DNA of 64,000 bases from Oscillospiraceae bacterium (GTDB taxonomy: Bacteria; Bacillota; Clostridia; Oscillospirales; Oscillospiraceae), in NCBI GenBank assembly GCA_902779945.1, contig CACZDN010000015.1:1-64000 (forward strand), in the 5' to 3' direction. Numbering within the stretch: the stretch's first letter is position 1; every line of letters begins with the position of its first letter. The notes under the pieces were generated by a model that was given only the letters and a program-made list of their open reading frames with translations, did not search any database and was not told where the DNA came from. The translations under genes and the position numbers were made by a program. Shown piece after piece: positions 16,178 to 24,961 of the stretch.

Positions 16178-16465
16178 ATGCTGTCGGTTCAGCAGATCGC
16201 AGACGGGGTTCGTGTTGCGTCGCGGGAATATCCGCTTCGCAGGGTGGAACTGTTCGGCTCCTATGCCAATGGAAAAAACACTGCGCAGAGCGATGTGGAC
16301 CTTCTGGTCGAGTTTATGCAGCCGCGCGTGTCGTTGCTTACGATCAGCGCTTTCAAGTTCCGCATGGAGGAACTATTGGGGACGGAAGTAGACATTGTCC
16401 ATGGGCCGCTTCCGGAAGGAAGCCTGCTGGAGCTTGACAGGAGGATTCCGCTGTATGGAGCATAG
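16178..16465 (+). CDS. mntA: MntA-type nucleotidyltransferase antitoxin
   Basis: 95 residues, minimal nucleotidyltransferase. The catalytic motif GSYANGKNTAQSDVDLLVEF is the family GSx10DxD, with a later Asp in TEVDIVHG. Characterised MntA enzymes AMPylate the HepT toxin tyrosine and so neutralise it. AAAGGAGGG precedes the ATG. The hepT start lies inside its last codons (11-base overlap), the usual arrangement. It sits in the accessory island. Confidence 0.88.
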   Translation: MLSVQQIADGVRVASREYPLRRVELFGSYANGKNTAQSDVDLLVEFMQPRVSLLTISAFKFRMEELLGTEVDIVHGPLPEGSLLELDRRIPLYGA

Positions 16466-16784
16466 AGATCGGGTAATTCTGCAAAAGGTGCTCAGCGAAA
16501 TTGAAATTGCTCAAAAGATGATGGGCAATTGCTCGCTTGAACACTTTGAGCAAAACGAAATGCTGAAACGCGCGGTTTCCATGACCGTTATCAATATTGG
16601 CGAGTTGGTTAAAAGCCTTAGTGAAGAGACTCGCGCTGCCCATACGCACATTCCCTGGAAAGCGATTGCCGGATTTCGTGATATAGCTGCTCATAAATAC
16701 CAGACACTCCGCATGGAGGACGTTTATGAGACAGTTGCGGAAGATTTCCCGTCCTTGCGAGAGCAAATTAACAAGATCCTTTAA
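16455..16784 (+). CDS. hepT: HepT-type HEPN ribonuclease toxin
   Basis: 109 residues, all helical HEPN fold. The active-site pattern is present as RDIAAHKY (R-x4-H-x-Y), where the Arg and His are needed for RNA cleavage and the Tyr is the residue AMPylated by MntA. The preceding EHFEQNEMLKRAVSMTVINIGELVKSLS helix is typical. It probably forms a type VII-like toxin-antitoxin complex with the overlapping mntA product. An intrinsic terminator follows at once. Confidence 0.88.
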   Translation: MEHRDRVILQKVLSEIEIAQKMMGNCSLEHFEQNEMLKRAVSMTVINIGELVKSLSEETRAAHTHIPWKAIAGFRDIAAHKYQTLRMEDVYETVAEDFPSLREQINKIL

Positions 16785-16788
16785 TCAT

Positions 16789-16817
16789 GGAGCTTTGTGA
16801 AAACAAGGCTCCTTTTT
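16789..16817 (+). terminator. Terminator after hepT
   Basis: GGAGCTTTGT and ACAAGGCTCC (one mismatch) with a 4-base loop, followed by TTTTT. Confidence 0.85.
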
Positions 16818-16996
16818 CCATAAAAAACACTCCCCATTCATCAGGATTTTGACCCCAATAAACAGGAAGTGTTCATAGGTTCGGCAAAAAAAGTTTATAG
16901 GTTTACCGGACCCGTTTCAAACCAATGAAGCAAAAATTCATCGCTTTCCTGGAAGCTGTTTCCAATCCCGCAAATCGTTGCGCCGCAATCGTTTGC

Positions 16997-17791
16997 TCAC
17001 CTCACGGCGTGCTTGCGTTTGAGGCTGAGATTGTCAGCGATCATGGCGATAAACTCCGAATTGGTGGGTTTTCCCTTGATGCCGCTCACGGTGTAGCCGA
17101 AGAACCTTTGCAGGGTCTCCACGTCGCCGCGGTCCCAGGCGACCTCGATGGCATGGCGGATGGCGCGCTCGACCCGGGACGGGGTGGTGCCGAAGCGCTT
17201 GGCGACCTCGGGGTAGAGGACCTTGGTGACGGCGTTGATCATGTCCATGTCCTGGATGGTGAGGATGATGGCCTCGCGCAGATACTGGTAGCCCTTGATG
17301 TGGGCGGGGACGCCGATCTCGTGGATCACATCGGTGACGACGGTCTCGAGGTTCGTGTCCGTCGGCTCGGGCTGCGCGTCGCGCCGGAAGTCGATGCCGA
17401 CGCCGGGGGTGCGCGGCAGGTCAAGGCTGAGCTGGCGGATGCGGGCCAGCAGGGCCTGTACGTCACAGGGCTTGGGGATGAAGTAGTCAGCCCCGCAGGC
17501 CGAGCACTCCGCAATGATCTTGGCGTTGACAAAGCCCGACAGCACGATCACATGGCAGGCCGCACTGCTGTCCCGCAGGCGGCGCAGCACCTCCAGCCCG
17601 TCCAGCTTCGGCAGCACCAGCTCCAGCAGGATCAGGTCCGGCTTGAGCTCCGCTGCCAGCTCCAGTGCGTCCATCCCGTCGGCCGCGATGCCGACAATCT
17701 CCATATCTCCCTCAGCGGCCATGAGCTCCTTGAGCTGCCGGCAGAATTCGCGGTTCGGGTCCGCGGTGAGTATGCGTATCCTGGTTTCCAT
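16997..17791 (-). CDS. spo0A: Stage 0 sporulation protein A with Glu at the phospho-acceptor site
   Basis: 264 residues, master regulator of sporulation. The C-terminal DNA-binding half is well conserved ([12 protein letters not shown], the recognition helix region [18 protein letters not shown], and [11 protein letters not shown]). The receiver is unusual: the residue equal to Bacillus Asp56 is Glu57 ([13 protein letters not shown], codon GAG at 17621-17623), and the acidic pair is Asp11-Pro12 instead of Asp-Asp. The switch Ser (VLSGF) and Lys (IPKPCD) are kept. Normal phosphorelay activation therefore seems impossible; Glu may mimic phosphate. ATG at 17791 has GGGAGG 9 bases upstream. Several TGTCGAA 0A boxes lie upstream, suggesting autoregulation. 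Confidence 0.93.
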   Translation of the reverse strand: METRIRILTADPNREFCRQLKELMAAEGDMEIVGIAADGMDALELAAELKPDLILLELVLPKLDGLEVLRRLRDSSAACHVIVLSGFVNAKIIAECSACGADYFIPKPCDVQALLARIRQLSLDLPRTPGVGIDFRRDAQPEPTDTNLETVVTDVIHEIGVPAHIKGYQYLREAIILTIQDMDMINAVTKVLYPEVAKRFGTTPSRVERAIRHAIEVAWDRGDVETLQRFFGYTVSGIKGKPTNSEFIAMIADNLSLKRKHAVR

Positions 17792-17906
17792 AATCATAGT
17801 CCTCCCATGTTGCGATCTCGGGTGAATTGCTTTTGCATAAAGCATCGTTCATCGCGTTTGTCGCATTAAATTTACCATATGGGCAAGTTTTGCGACAACA
17901 GAATAC

Positions 17907-18020
17907 TGTCGAACAATCGGGATTATCTGTTGACATAATACGCCGCATTTCTCCGGTATTCAACAGGGAAGGCCAAAAATATCCGCTTTTTTCGACGTGC
18001 GTTTGTCGAATTTTGTCGAA
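17907..18020 (-). promoter_or_regulatory. Cluster of 0A boxes upstream of spo0A
   Basis: TGTCGAA, the core of the Spo0A binding site, occurs at 17907-17913 and, as the full TTTGTCGAA, at 18002-18010 and 18012-18020. The last two are spaced 10 bases apart, one helical turn. A near match TTGTCGCA lies near 17856. They lie 115-230 bases before the spo0A start and imply that the regulator binds its own promoter region. Confidence 0.75.
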
Positions 18021-18027
18021 CGGGCGG

Positions 18028-18594
18028 TCAATCGTAGAGCAGCTCGAAGCTCTCATAGTGGTCGCCGGTGTAGTAGATCAGACCGTCGTTGGAGAAGACG
18101 ATGCGCTCCGCCCCGCGGGATTTCGCGCCGAGGGTGTTCACGTCGCACTCGGTCCAGGTGCGGCCTTTGGCCTTGGGGAGCAGCCCCTCGTAATTGCCGA
18201 AGCGGCTCCCGCCGATACACTTGCCGGGCAGCACCCGCTCCAGCGAGCCGCCGGTCCAGCCGGCGGCCTCGGCCTCCTTCTTGGTGACAAAGTTCGGCGG
18301 CAGGTGGCCGTAGGTGTGGATGTAGAGGGCGAGATCCTCCTTCGTGGTGTAGCTGCCGTCCTCATCCAGCGTCTCGCCCGCCGCGGGGTCCGCCGCAGGG
18401 CCGGGCGCTTTGGTCGGCTTCGGCGTCTGGGCGGGCGTCGGCTTCGGCGTCTTCGCCGGCGCGGGCGTGACAAGGGAAAGTGCAGGCTCGGGCTCTGCCG
18501 TCTGCGCGGGTTTGGCCGCGATCGTGTCGGGCAGAAAGAGATATACGAGCAGCAGCGCCAGAACCAGCACCGGCAGGATTTTTTTCAGCTTCAT
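18028..18594 (-). CDS. Secreted barnase-family ribonuclease
   Basis: 188 residues. Residues 4-22 form a signal or signal-anchor helix; residues 30-75 are an Ala/Pro/Thr/Lys linker (repeated TPKPT); residues 80-188 match barnase. Matching elements: YIHTYGHLPPNFVTKKEAEAAGW, GKCIGGSRFGNYEGLLP, then GRTWTECDVN with the catalytic Glu, ERIVFS with the catalytic Arg, and GDHYESF with the catalytic His. It should be an active extracellular guanyl-preferring RNase. No barstar-like inhibitor gene is seen nearby. AGGAGC precedes the ATG. It is upstream of spo0A on the same strand but separated by the 0A-box region. Confidence 0.92.
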   Translation of the reverse strand: MKLKKILPVLVLALLLVYLFLPDTIAAKPAQTAEPEPALSLVTPAPAKTPKPTPAQTPKPTKAPGPAADPAAGETLDEDGSYTTKEDLALYIHTYGHLPPNFVTKKEAEAAGWTGGSLERVLPGKCIGGSRFGNYEGLLPKAKGRTWTECDVNTLGAKSRGAERIVFSNDGLIYYTGDHYESFELLYD

Positions 18595-18675
18595 ATTCGA
18601 TCAGCTCCTAACATATACTATTATACCATGGGAAGCCGCGCTTGACAACCGCGTGAATTTTCCCGCGGAAAGCTC

Positions 18676-18704
18676 TTGCATTTTGTAACACTTTGTTGTA
18701 TAGT
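18676..18704 (+). promoter_or_regulatory. Promoter of the PAP2 phosphatase gene
   Basis: TTGCAT at 18676-18681, 17-base spacer, TATAGT at 18699-18704, 32 bases before the ATG. Confidence 0.6.
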
Positions 18705-18736
18705 GGTTACAGTTCGTTACGAAAAGAGGGATACTT

Positions 18737-19726
18737 ATGGCTACAACCGCTTCGGCGATCTGGCTTGACACCTATTTGAGGGGCTTTGACCATCTCTTTC
18801 TGTCGATCCAGCACTTTTTCGGCGAACACGCCGGCGTTGTGCTGACGCCGCTCATGCGCTTCGTCACCTTCATGGGCGAAAAGGGCTGGCCCTTCTTTCT
18901 GCTGGCGCTGCTGTTCCTGCTGATGGCGGACAAGCGCGATCTCGGCGTGTGCGTCTTCGGCGCGGTCTGCTGCGGCGCGCTGATCACCAATATCATTCTG
19001 AAGGACACCATCGCCCGCCCGCGCCCCTTTGAAAGCTCGATCGAATACGAGCTGTGGTGGAACGCGATCGGCTCCCCGGCGGAGGACGGCTTCTCCTTCC
19101 CGTCGGGACATGTGACAGCCTGTGCCGCGGGCATGACGGCGGTCACCCTGATGCGCGGCAAGAAGTGGATCCTGCCGTCGGCGCTGCTGGTGCTGCTCAT
19201 GGCGATCTCCCGCAATTACCTGATGGCACACTACCCCAGCGACGTGGTGGCCGCCGCGCTCATCGGCGTGTTCTCCGGCGTGGTCGCGTGGTTCATCACC
19301 CAGCTCATCTTCCGCTTCCTCAGAAAGAATGCGGACAAGCCCGTCTTTGCGCTGATCCTGGACTTTGACATCCGTGAGGTCCTGCCCTTCCAGCTTCCGA
19401 CCCTCTCCCTCCCGAAGGGACGCAGGGCCGAGGCGCCCGCCCGGCGTTCCGGCCGTGCGGCGAAAACTCCGGAGGCCGGGGCCGAGGAGGACGTGAAGAC
19501 CTATCCCGCGAGGCGGAGCGCCGCGGCCGGAGCCGCGGAGGCCCCCGTGAGACGGAGCGCCGCGCGGGTGAGCAGTCCCCGCGACACGGCAGGCGCCCGC
19601 AGCGCAGGCGGCTCCCACGACGCGGCAGCCACCCGCAGCGCAGGCCGTCACGCCGCGCCCGAGTCGGGCAGCGCCGCAAAGAAGAGCGCCCGCACAAGAA
19701 CCGGCGGCTATCAGGGCAAGCACTGA
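18737..19726 (+). CDS. PAP2-family membrane phosphatase with Ala/Arg-rich tail
   Basis: 329 residues. Residues 1-205 form a five- to six-helix type 2 phosphatidic acid phosphatase with all three active-site motifs: KDTIARPRPF, PSGH, and SRNYLMAHYPSD. It may dephosphorylate undecaprenyl pyrophosphate (BacA-independent route) or phosphatidate on the outer face. Residues 225-329 are a low-complexity cytoplasmic tail rich in Ala, Arg, Ser and Gly (repeated RRSA, RSAG) not found in usual members. Ribosome binding site AGAGGG. A terminator hairpin follows at 19756-19785. Confidence 0.9.
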   Translation: MATTASAIWLDTYLRGFDHLFLSIQHFFGEHAGVVLTPLMRFVTFMGEKGWPFFLLALLFLLMADKRDLGVCVFGAVCCGALITNIILKDTIARPRPFESSIEYELWWNAIGSPAEDGFSFPSGHVTACAAGMTAVTLMRGKKWILPSALLVLLMAISRNYLMAHYPSDVVAAALIGVFSGVVAWFITQLIFRFLRKNADKPVFALILDFDIREVLPFQLPTLSLPKGRRAEAPARRSGRAAKTPEAGAEEDVKTYPARRSAAAGAAEAPVRRSAARVSSPRDTAGARSAGGSHDAAATRSAGRHAAPESGSAAKKSARTRTGGYQGKH

Positions 19727-19755
19727 GCTCCGGCGTCAATACGACAGCGTACAAT

Positions 19756-19785
19756 CGGCGAATGCGCGCACGCGCGCATTCGCCG
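19756..19785. terminator. Hairpin between the PAP2 gene and htpG
   Basis: CGGCGAATGCGCG and its reverse complement with a minimal loop, followed by TTCTGTTCT. A strong stem with a poor T-tract. Confidence 0.65.
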
Positions 19786-19833
19786 TTCTGTTCTCCGTTT
19801 GTGATCAAATCGTAAATTCCGCACTCGGGGTTG

Positions 19834-19861
19834 TTGCAAATCCCGCGAAAGGTGATATACT
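19834..19861 (+). promoter_or_regulatory. Promoter of htpG
   Basis: TTGCAA at 19834-19839, 16-base spacer, TATACT at 19856-19861. The 110-base leader to the ATG shows no CIRCE-like repeat. Confidence 0.6.
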
Positions 19862-19970
19862 TCATATTTACGGAAAAAATATGCGTATCGGTCGAACGCG
19901 GGCTGCCGAGCGTCCGGAGCGGCGCCGCGCCCCGCCGGCCGATCCCCGCACGTAAATTCAGGAGGGTAAC

Positions 19971-21884
19971 ATGTCCAAAAAGCAATTCAAGGCGGAATCC
20001 AGGCGTCTTCTCGATCTGATGATCAACTCCATATACACCAACAAGGAGATCTTTCTGCGCGAGATCATCTCCAACGCGTCCGATGCCATCGACAAGCTCT
20101 GCTACCTGTCGCTGACGGACGAGCAGGTGGGTCTCGACCGCGCCGACTTCCGCATCGACGTGAGCGCCGACAAGGAGGCGCGCACCGTCACCGTGAAGGA
20201 CAACGGCATCGGCATGAGTATGCAGGAGTGCGAGAACAACCTCGGCGTCATCGCGAGGTCCGGCTCCGGCGCGTTCAAGGCGGAGATGGACAGCTCCAAG
20301 GCCGAGGACCTGAGCATCATCGGTCAGTTCGGCGTCGGCTTCTATTCGGCCTTCATGGTGTCCGACAAGGTCACCGTCCTCACCCGCAAGTACGGGGAGG
20401 AGAAGGGCGTCATGTGGGAGAGCAGCGGCGCGGACGGCTACACCGTGACCGAGATCGACCGCGACCAGGTCGGCACCGAGGTCATCATGCACATCAAGCC
20501 CGACTCCGACGAGGAGGTCTACGGCAGCTACCTCGAGGTCTGGAAGCTGCGCGCCCTCATCAAGAAATACTCCGACTATGTGCGCTGGCCCATCAAGATG
20601 GAGGTCGAGCGCCGCGAGAGCTTTGACACCGGCGAGAAGAACGATGACGGCAGCCCGAAGATGGACTACCGCACGGTCACGGAGGAGGAGACCGTCAACT
20701 CCATGATCCCCATCTGGCAGCGCGCCAGGAGCGAGGTCACGGACGACGACTGCATCGCCTGGTACAAGGAAAAGCACCACGACGTGAAGGACCCCTGCGT
20801 CCTGGTGCGCATCAACGCCGAAGGTCAGGTCAGCTACAAGGCCATGCTCTTCGTCCCCGGGGAGGAGCACGGCAGCCAGTTCTACGGCGAGACCAAGGGC
20901 GGCATCACGCTCTACTCCAACGGCGTCATGATCATGGAAAACTGCGACAAGCTGGTGCACGACTACTTTGAGTTCGTCAAGGGCGTGGTCGATTCCCCCG
21001 ACCTGTCGCTGAACATCTCCCGCGAGCTGCTGCAGCACGACCGCCAGCTCCGGATCATGGGGCAGAACATTGAAAAGCGCATCAAGGGCGAGCTTGAAAA
21101 GCTCATGAAGGAGGACCGCCCCAAATACGAGGAGTTCTTCCGGAACTACGGCGTGCACATCAAGTGCGGCATCTGCGACGAGTACGGCCGCTACAAGGAT
21201 TTCCTGCGCGATCTGCTGGTCTTCTGCACCTCGGAGGACCACCAGTGCACGCTCAAGGAATACGTCGAGGCCATGCCCGAGAGCCAGAAGGTCATCTACT
21301 ACGCAAGCTCCGACTCCGTCAGGCACGCGCTGAGCCTGCCCCAGTGCGAGGACGTGAAGAAGCGCGGCTATGAGATTCTCTGCCTCACGACGCCCATTGA
21401 CGAGATGGTGCTCGAGGCCCTGCACGATCAGGACGGCAAGAGCTTCTGCAACGTGGTGACCGACGATCTCGGCTTTGAGACCGAGGAGGAGAAGAAGGCC
21501 GCCGAGGAGCGCGACATTGAAAACAAGGAGTTCCTGGACTTCGTCAAGGAGTCCGTGGGCGACGCGGTGAGCAAGGTGCGGCTGAGCCGGAAGCTGAATT
21601 CCCAGCCCTGCTGCCTGACCACCGAGGGCGCGCTGACGCTGGAGATGGAGAAATACTTCCGCCGCGGGCCGAGTCCCGAAATGCGCGCCATCCGCGCCAC
21701 CCGCGTCCTGGAGCTCAACCCCGACCACAAGGCCTTCGCGGCCCTCAAATCCGCCTACGACGGCGGCGACAAGGACAAGGCCAAAAACCTCTCCCTGATC
21801 CTCGCCCGTCTGGCCGAGCTCATGGCCGGCGCGGAAATCGAAGACCCCGCAGCCTTCGTAAGCGAGGTTTCGGAGCTGTTCTGA
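19971..21884 (+). CDS. htpG: Molecular chaperone HtpG (Hsp90)
   Basis: 637 residues, normal bacterial Hsp90 length. The N-terminal GHKL ATPase shows EIISNASDAIDKLCYLSL, DNGIGMS, and GQFGVGFYSAFMVSDKV; the middle domain has YSNGVMIMENCDKLVHDYFEFVKG-type text with SRELLQ; a C-terminal dimerisation domain follows. The intact NASDA Asn and DNGIGM Asp support ATPase activity. It is cytosolic and helps refold client proteins. GGAGGG lies 5 bases before the ATG. It is probably monocistronic, since a repeat-rich 165-base gap precedes hemW. Confidence 0.97.
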   Translation: MSKKQFKAESRRLLDLMINSIYTNKEIFLREIISNASDAIDKLCYLSLTDEQVGLDRADFRIDVSADKEARTVTVKDNGIGMSMQECENNLGVIARSGSGAFKAEMDSSKAEDLSIIGQFGVGFYSAFMVSDKVTVLTRKYGEEKGVMWESSGADGYTVTEIDRDQVGTEVIMHIKPDSDEEVYGSYLEVWKLRALIKKYSDYVRWPIKMEVERRESFDTGEKNDDGSPKMDYRTVTEEETVNSMIPIWQRARSEVTDDDCIAWYKEKHHDVKDPCVLVRINAEGQVSYKAMLFVPGEEHGSQFYGETKGGITLYSNGVMIMENCDKLVHDYFEFVKGVVDSPDLSLNISRELLQHDRQLRIMGQNIEKRIKGELEKLMKEDRPKYEEFFRNYGVHIKCGICDEYGRYKDFLRDLLVFCTSEDHQCTLKEYVEAMPESQKVIYYASSDSVRHALSLPQCEDVKKRGYEILCLTTPIDEMVLEALHDQDGKSFCNVVTDDLGFETEEEKKAAEERDIENKEFLDFVKESVGDAVSKVRLSRKLNSQPCCLTTEGALTLEMEKYFRRGPSPEMRAIRATRVLELNPDHKAFAALKSAYDGGDKDKAKNLSLILARLAELMAGAEIEDPAAFVSEVSELF

Positions 21885-21892
21885 TCCTTTCC

Positions 21893-22030
21893 CGTCTTTT
21901 CCTTTCCTCTCCCTGCGGGAGAGGTACCCCGGTTCGCAAAGCCGGGGCGGAGAGGGCCGTCCGTTGACATGACACCCTCTCAGTCATCGCCGTAAACGGC
22001 GCTGACAGCTCCCCCGGAGGGGGAGCCAAG
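21893..22030. repeat. Dispersed intergenic repeat before hemW
   Basis: Contains ACACCCTCTCAGTCATCGCC, a GCCGTAAACGGC hairpin, GCTGACAGCTCCCCCGGAGG and GGGGGAGCCAAG, plus CCCTGCGGGAGAGG upstream. This motif set is a common intergenic repeat in gut clostridia. It lies between htpG and hemW and encodes nothing. A diverged relative seems present at 24962-25120. Confidence 0.6.
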
Positions 22031-22051
22031 TATTTCAGCTTGGAGCAAATC

Positions 22052-23320
22052 ATGAGTAGACCACGACTCGGCATCTATATCCATATCCCCTTCTGCGCCA
22101 GCAAATGCAGCTACTGCGACTTCTATTCCCTCGCGGGCTGCGACCACCTGATGCCCGAGTATCAGGCCGCGCTGACGGAGCATATCAAGGAGTCGTCGCA
22201 CTCCATCAAGAGCTACGAGGTGGACTCGATCTACTTCGGCGGCGGCACCCCGAGCTTTTACGGGGCGGACCGGCTGGTGCAGATCCTGGACCTTCTGAAG
22301 CTCAACGGCAACGTGCGCCTTGACGGGGAGATCAGCGTGGAGTGTAACCCCGACTCCATCAGTCCCACAGCCTTCAAGCTCCTGCGGGAGGAGGGCGTGA
22401 ACCGCGTGTCCATCGGCGTGCAGGCCACAGACAATAATCTTTTGAAGCTCATCGGCCGCCGCCACAGCTTTCAGCAGGCGCAGCAGGCCTTTCGCAGCGC
22501 AAGGCGCGCCGGCTTCGACAACGTGAGCCTGGATCTCATGTACGGCCTGCCCAGCCAGACAAGGCGTGACTGGGCCGACACCCTGGCCAAGATCGTCGAA
22601 ATGCACCCGGAGCATATCTCCTGCTACGGTCTCAAGCTCGAGCCGGGGACGAAGATGTATCAGGAATACAAGGGCTCCCCCATCCTGCCGGACGACGACG
22701 AGCAGGCGGACATGTACTCCTACGCCGCCGAAATGCTGGAGCGCTACGGCTACAGGCAGTACGAGATCTCCAACTTCGCGGCCCCGGGCTTTGAGTCGCG
22801 CCACAATCTCAAGTACTGGAACATGGAGGACTACATCAGCTTCGGCCCCGGGGCCCACTCCTGCGTGGGCAACGTGCGCTACAGCTATGTGAAGGACCTG
22901 CGGGAATACATCTCCGGCGTGCACCGCAAGGTCAGCATCGTGGACGAGTACGAGGAGATCAGCCCGCTCGAGCGGGCGGTGGAGTACGTCATGCTCGGGA
23001 TGCGCACCGCACGCGGCATCTCCCGCTACGACTATGTCACGAAAACCCAGTGCGACTGGCGGCCCATCGGCCAGGTGCTGGAGGCCTTCAGGCAGAAGGG
23101 CTGGGTCGCGCAGACAGAGGACCGCTGGCACTTCACGGTGCCGGGCTTTCTGATCTCCAACACCCTGATCGGCATCATGCTCGAGACCCAGGCCAGCGGC
23201 CGGATCGAGGGCGCCCCCTGGATCAGCGACGGGGAATACGCCGCCCGCCCGCTCGATCTGCCCAAGGGCGAGGAGGAGCTCTTTGCGGAGCTCTACGAAC
23301 AAAAGACAAGAGGCGAATGA
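22052..23320 (+). CDS. hemW: Radical SAM heme chaperone HemW
   Basis: 422 residues. The Fe-S/SAM cluster motif is CASKCSYCDFYS (CxxxCxxC followed by the family CDFYS), with IYIHIPFC before it, FGGGTPS, ECNPDS, RVSIGVQ, DLMYGLPSQT, and a C-terminal HemN domain with FGPGAHS. The CxxxCxxCxF/Y form without the extra HemN cysteine places it with HemW, which inserts heme into proteins, rather than with coproporphyrinogen dehydrogenase. ATG at 22052 follows TTGGAGC; an in-frame TTG 12 bases earlier is less likely. Directly upstream of the VanW gene with a 10-base gap. Confidence 0.92.
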   Translation: MSRPRLGIYIHIPFCASKCSYCDFYSLAGCDHLMPEYQAALTEHIKESSHSIKSYEVDSIYFGGGTPSFYGADRLVQILDLLKLNGNVRLDGEISVECNPDSISPTAFKLLREEGVNRVSIGVQATDNNLLKLIGRRHSFQQAQQAFRSARRAGFDNVSLDLMYGLPSQTRRDWADTLAKIVEMHPEHISCYGLKLEPGTKMYQEYKGSPILPDDDEQADMYSYAAEMLERYGYRQYEISNFAAPGFESRHNLKYWNMEDYISFGPGAHSCVGNVRYSYVKDLREYISGVHRKVSIVDEYEEISPLERAVEYVMLGMRTARGISRYDYVTKTQCDWRPIGQVLEAFRQKGWVAQTEDRWHFTVPGFLISNTLIGIMLETQASGRIEGAPWISDGEYAARPLDLPKGEEELFAELYEQKTRGE

Positions 23321-23330
23321 GGGACCTGTA

Positions 23331-24959
23331 TTGAGCGATAAATTCGACGATCTTCTGAAAAACAAAATATCCTCCGCCCCCGAGAAGACGGAGGCGCCCG
23401 CGCCGAAGGCGAAGCCGCGGCGCAGTCTGGGCAGGCGCCTTGCGATCACCGTTTTCGTCCTGGTGTGCGCCGTCGCCCTGCTGGTGTGCGCCGCGGCCGT
23501 CTGGGGCTACAGCCTGAGCGTGAACGGCAAAAACCTGCCGAACGTCTACATCGACGGGGTCTACGTCGGCGGCATGACGCGCGAGGAGACCGAGGCCGCC
23601 CTGCGCAGCGCCGACTGGGGTGCGCTCGAGGGCGAGACGCTTGCGGTCAGCCTGCCCGCCGGCGCCGGCTTTTCGGTGGACTACCTGGGCTCCGGCGCGG
23701 TGCTGGGGCGGGATCAGGCCGTCGCCGCGGCCGTGTCGATCGGGCACGACGGGGACGTGTTTCAAAATCTCGCGGCCTATCTGAAAAACCTGCTGAAGCC
23801 CGTGGACGTGACCGCCGGCAAACGCGCCCTGAACGAGAGCTATATCCGCGACCGCATGGCCGAGGGACTCAAGGCGCTCGGGGACAATCTCAACAAGACC
23901 GCCTATGTGGCCGACATCCCGGGTGAAAAGCTTGTCCTCTTCAAGGGGGCGGGCGGCGTCCCGCTGGATACCGAAGGGCTGTATGCCGCCGTCACCGCCG
24001 CGCTCGAGGCCGGGGAGACGAGTCTGCGCTACGACAAGCTCACGCGGGAGCTCGCCGCGCCGGACTTTGAGGCCCTGTTCTGGGAGCTCGCGGTCGTGCC
24101 CGCCGACGCGTACTACACCGAGGCCTTCGAGGTCGTGCCCGAGGTTGTGGGCTGCGGCTTTGACATCAACGAGGCCGCGCGCCTCTGGCAGGCCGCCGGC
24201 GTGGGCGAGCAGGTCGTGGTCCCGCTCTTCACGCAGGCCCCCGCGGTCACCGCCGCGCAGCTGCAGTCCTATCTCTACCGGGATGTGCTGGGCGCGCAGT
24301 TGACCTATTACTACGGCTCCACGTCCGAGCGCGTCAACAACATCCGCCTCGCGGCCTCGAAGCTCGACGGGCTGATCCTCCTGCCGGGAGAGACCTTCTC
24401 CTATAACGACACGGTGGGCCAGCGCACGGTGGAGGCCGGCTTCCAGTACGCCGACGCCTATTCCGACGGCCAGGTGGTCTCGGAGCTGGGCGGCGGCATC
24501 TGCCAGGTGTCGTCCACGCTCTACGGCGCGGCGCTGTACGCGAGACTCAAGATCCTCTCGCGGCAGAACCACTATTTCAAGGTCGGCTATCTGGACTACG
24601 GTCTCGACGCCACGGTGAGCTGGCGGCAGCCGGACTTCAAGTTCCGCAACGACCGGGAATTCCCCGTCAAGCTGGTCGCCTACCTCAACGAGGATGAGCA
24701 GTCCCTGGTGGTGGAGATCTGGGGCACCGACGTGGACGGCGTCACCGTCCGCCTCTACCACACGGAGGACGACGTGTTCGACGAGGAGCTGCCCTGGGTG
24801 CTGATCGGCAAGAGCGTCCACACCTACGCGGACCTCTACGACGCCGACGGGAACTACCTCAACACCACCAACGTCAATTCCGGCGTCTACTACTTCCACG
24901 ACGAGGACATCGAGTGGCCCGAGGGCTACGAGCGCAGCCTCGGCGACGCGTATCTCTGA
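23331..24959 (+). CDS. VanW-family membrane-anchored cell-wall protein
   Basis: 542 residues. A single membrane helix at about residues 33-55 leaves a large outside part. Residues 60-290 contain two diverged peptidoglycan-binding-4/YoaR-like modules (NVYIDGVYVGGMTREETEAAL is the typical start). Residues 320-455 hold the VanW domain with LLPGETFSYNDTVGQRT and the highly conserved ELGGGICQVSSTLYGAAL. The exact role is unknown; family members accompany wall maintenance and some glycopeptide-resistance loci. No in-frame ATG is suitable: TTG at 23331 has GAGGGA 6 bases upstream and directly follows hemW, suggesting an operon. Confidence 0.87.
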   Translation: MSDKFDDLLKNKISSAPEKTEAPAPKAKPRRSLGRRLAITVFVLVCAVALLVCAAAVWGYSLSVNGKNLPNVYIDGVYVGGMTREETEAALRSADWGALEGETLAVSLPAGAGFSVDYLGSGAVLGRDQAVAAAVSIGHDGDVFQNLAAYLKNLLKPVDVTAGKRALNESYIRDRMAEGLKALGDNLNKTAYVADIPGEKLVLFKGAGGVPLDTEGLYAAVTAALEAGETSLRYDKLTRELAAPDFEALFWELAVVPADAYYTEAFEVVPEVVGCGFDINEAARLWQAAGVGEQVVVPLFTQAPAVTAAQLQSYLYRDVLGAQLTYYYGSTSERVNNIRLAASKLDGLILLPGETFSYNDTVGQRTVEAGFQYADAYSDGQVVSELGGGICQVSSTLYGAALYARLKILSRQNHYFKVGYLDYGLDATVSWRQPDFKFRNDREFPVKLVAYLNEDEQSLVVEIWGTDVDGVTVRLYHTEDDVFDEELPWVLIGKSVHTYADLYDADGNYLNTTNVNSGVYYFHDEDIEWPEGYERSLGDAYL

Positions 24960-24961
24960 GC

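Noticed and set aside
19320-21728. 800-codon frame antisense to htpG
   Set aside because: Overlaps htpG and the PAP2 tail completely and shows no protein features beyond biased Leu/Val/Ala/Asp content.
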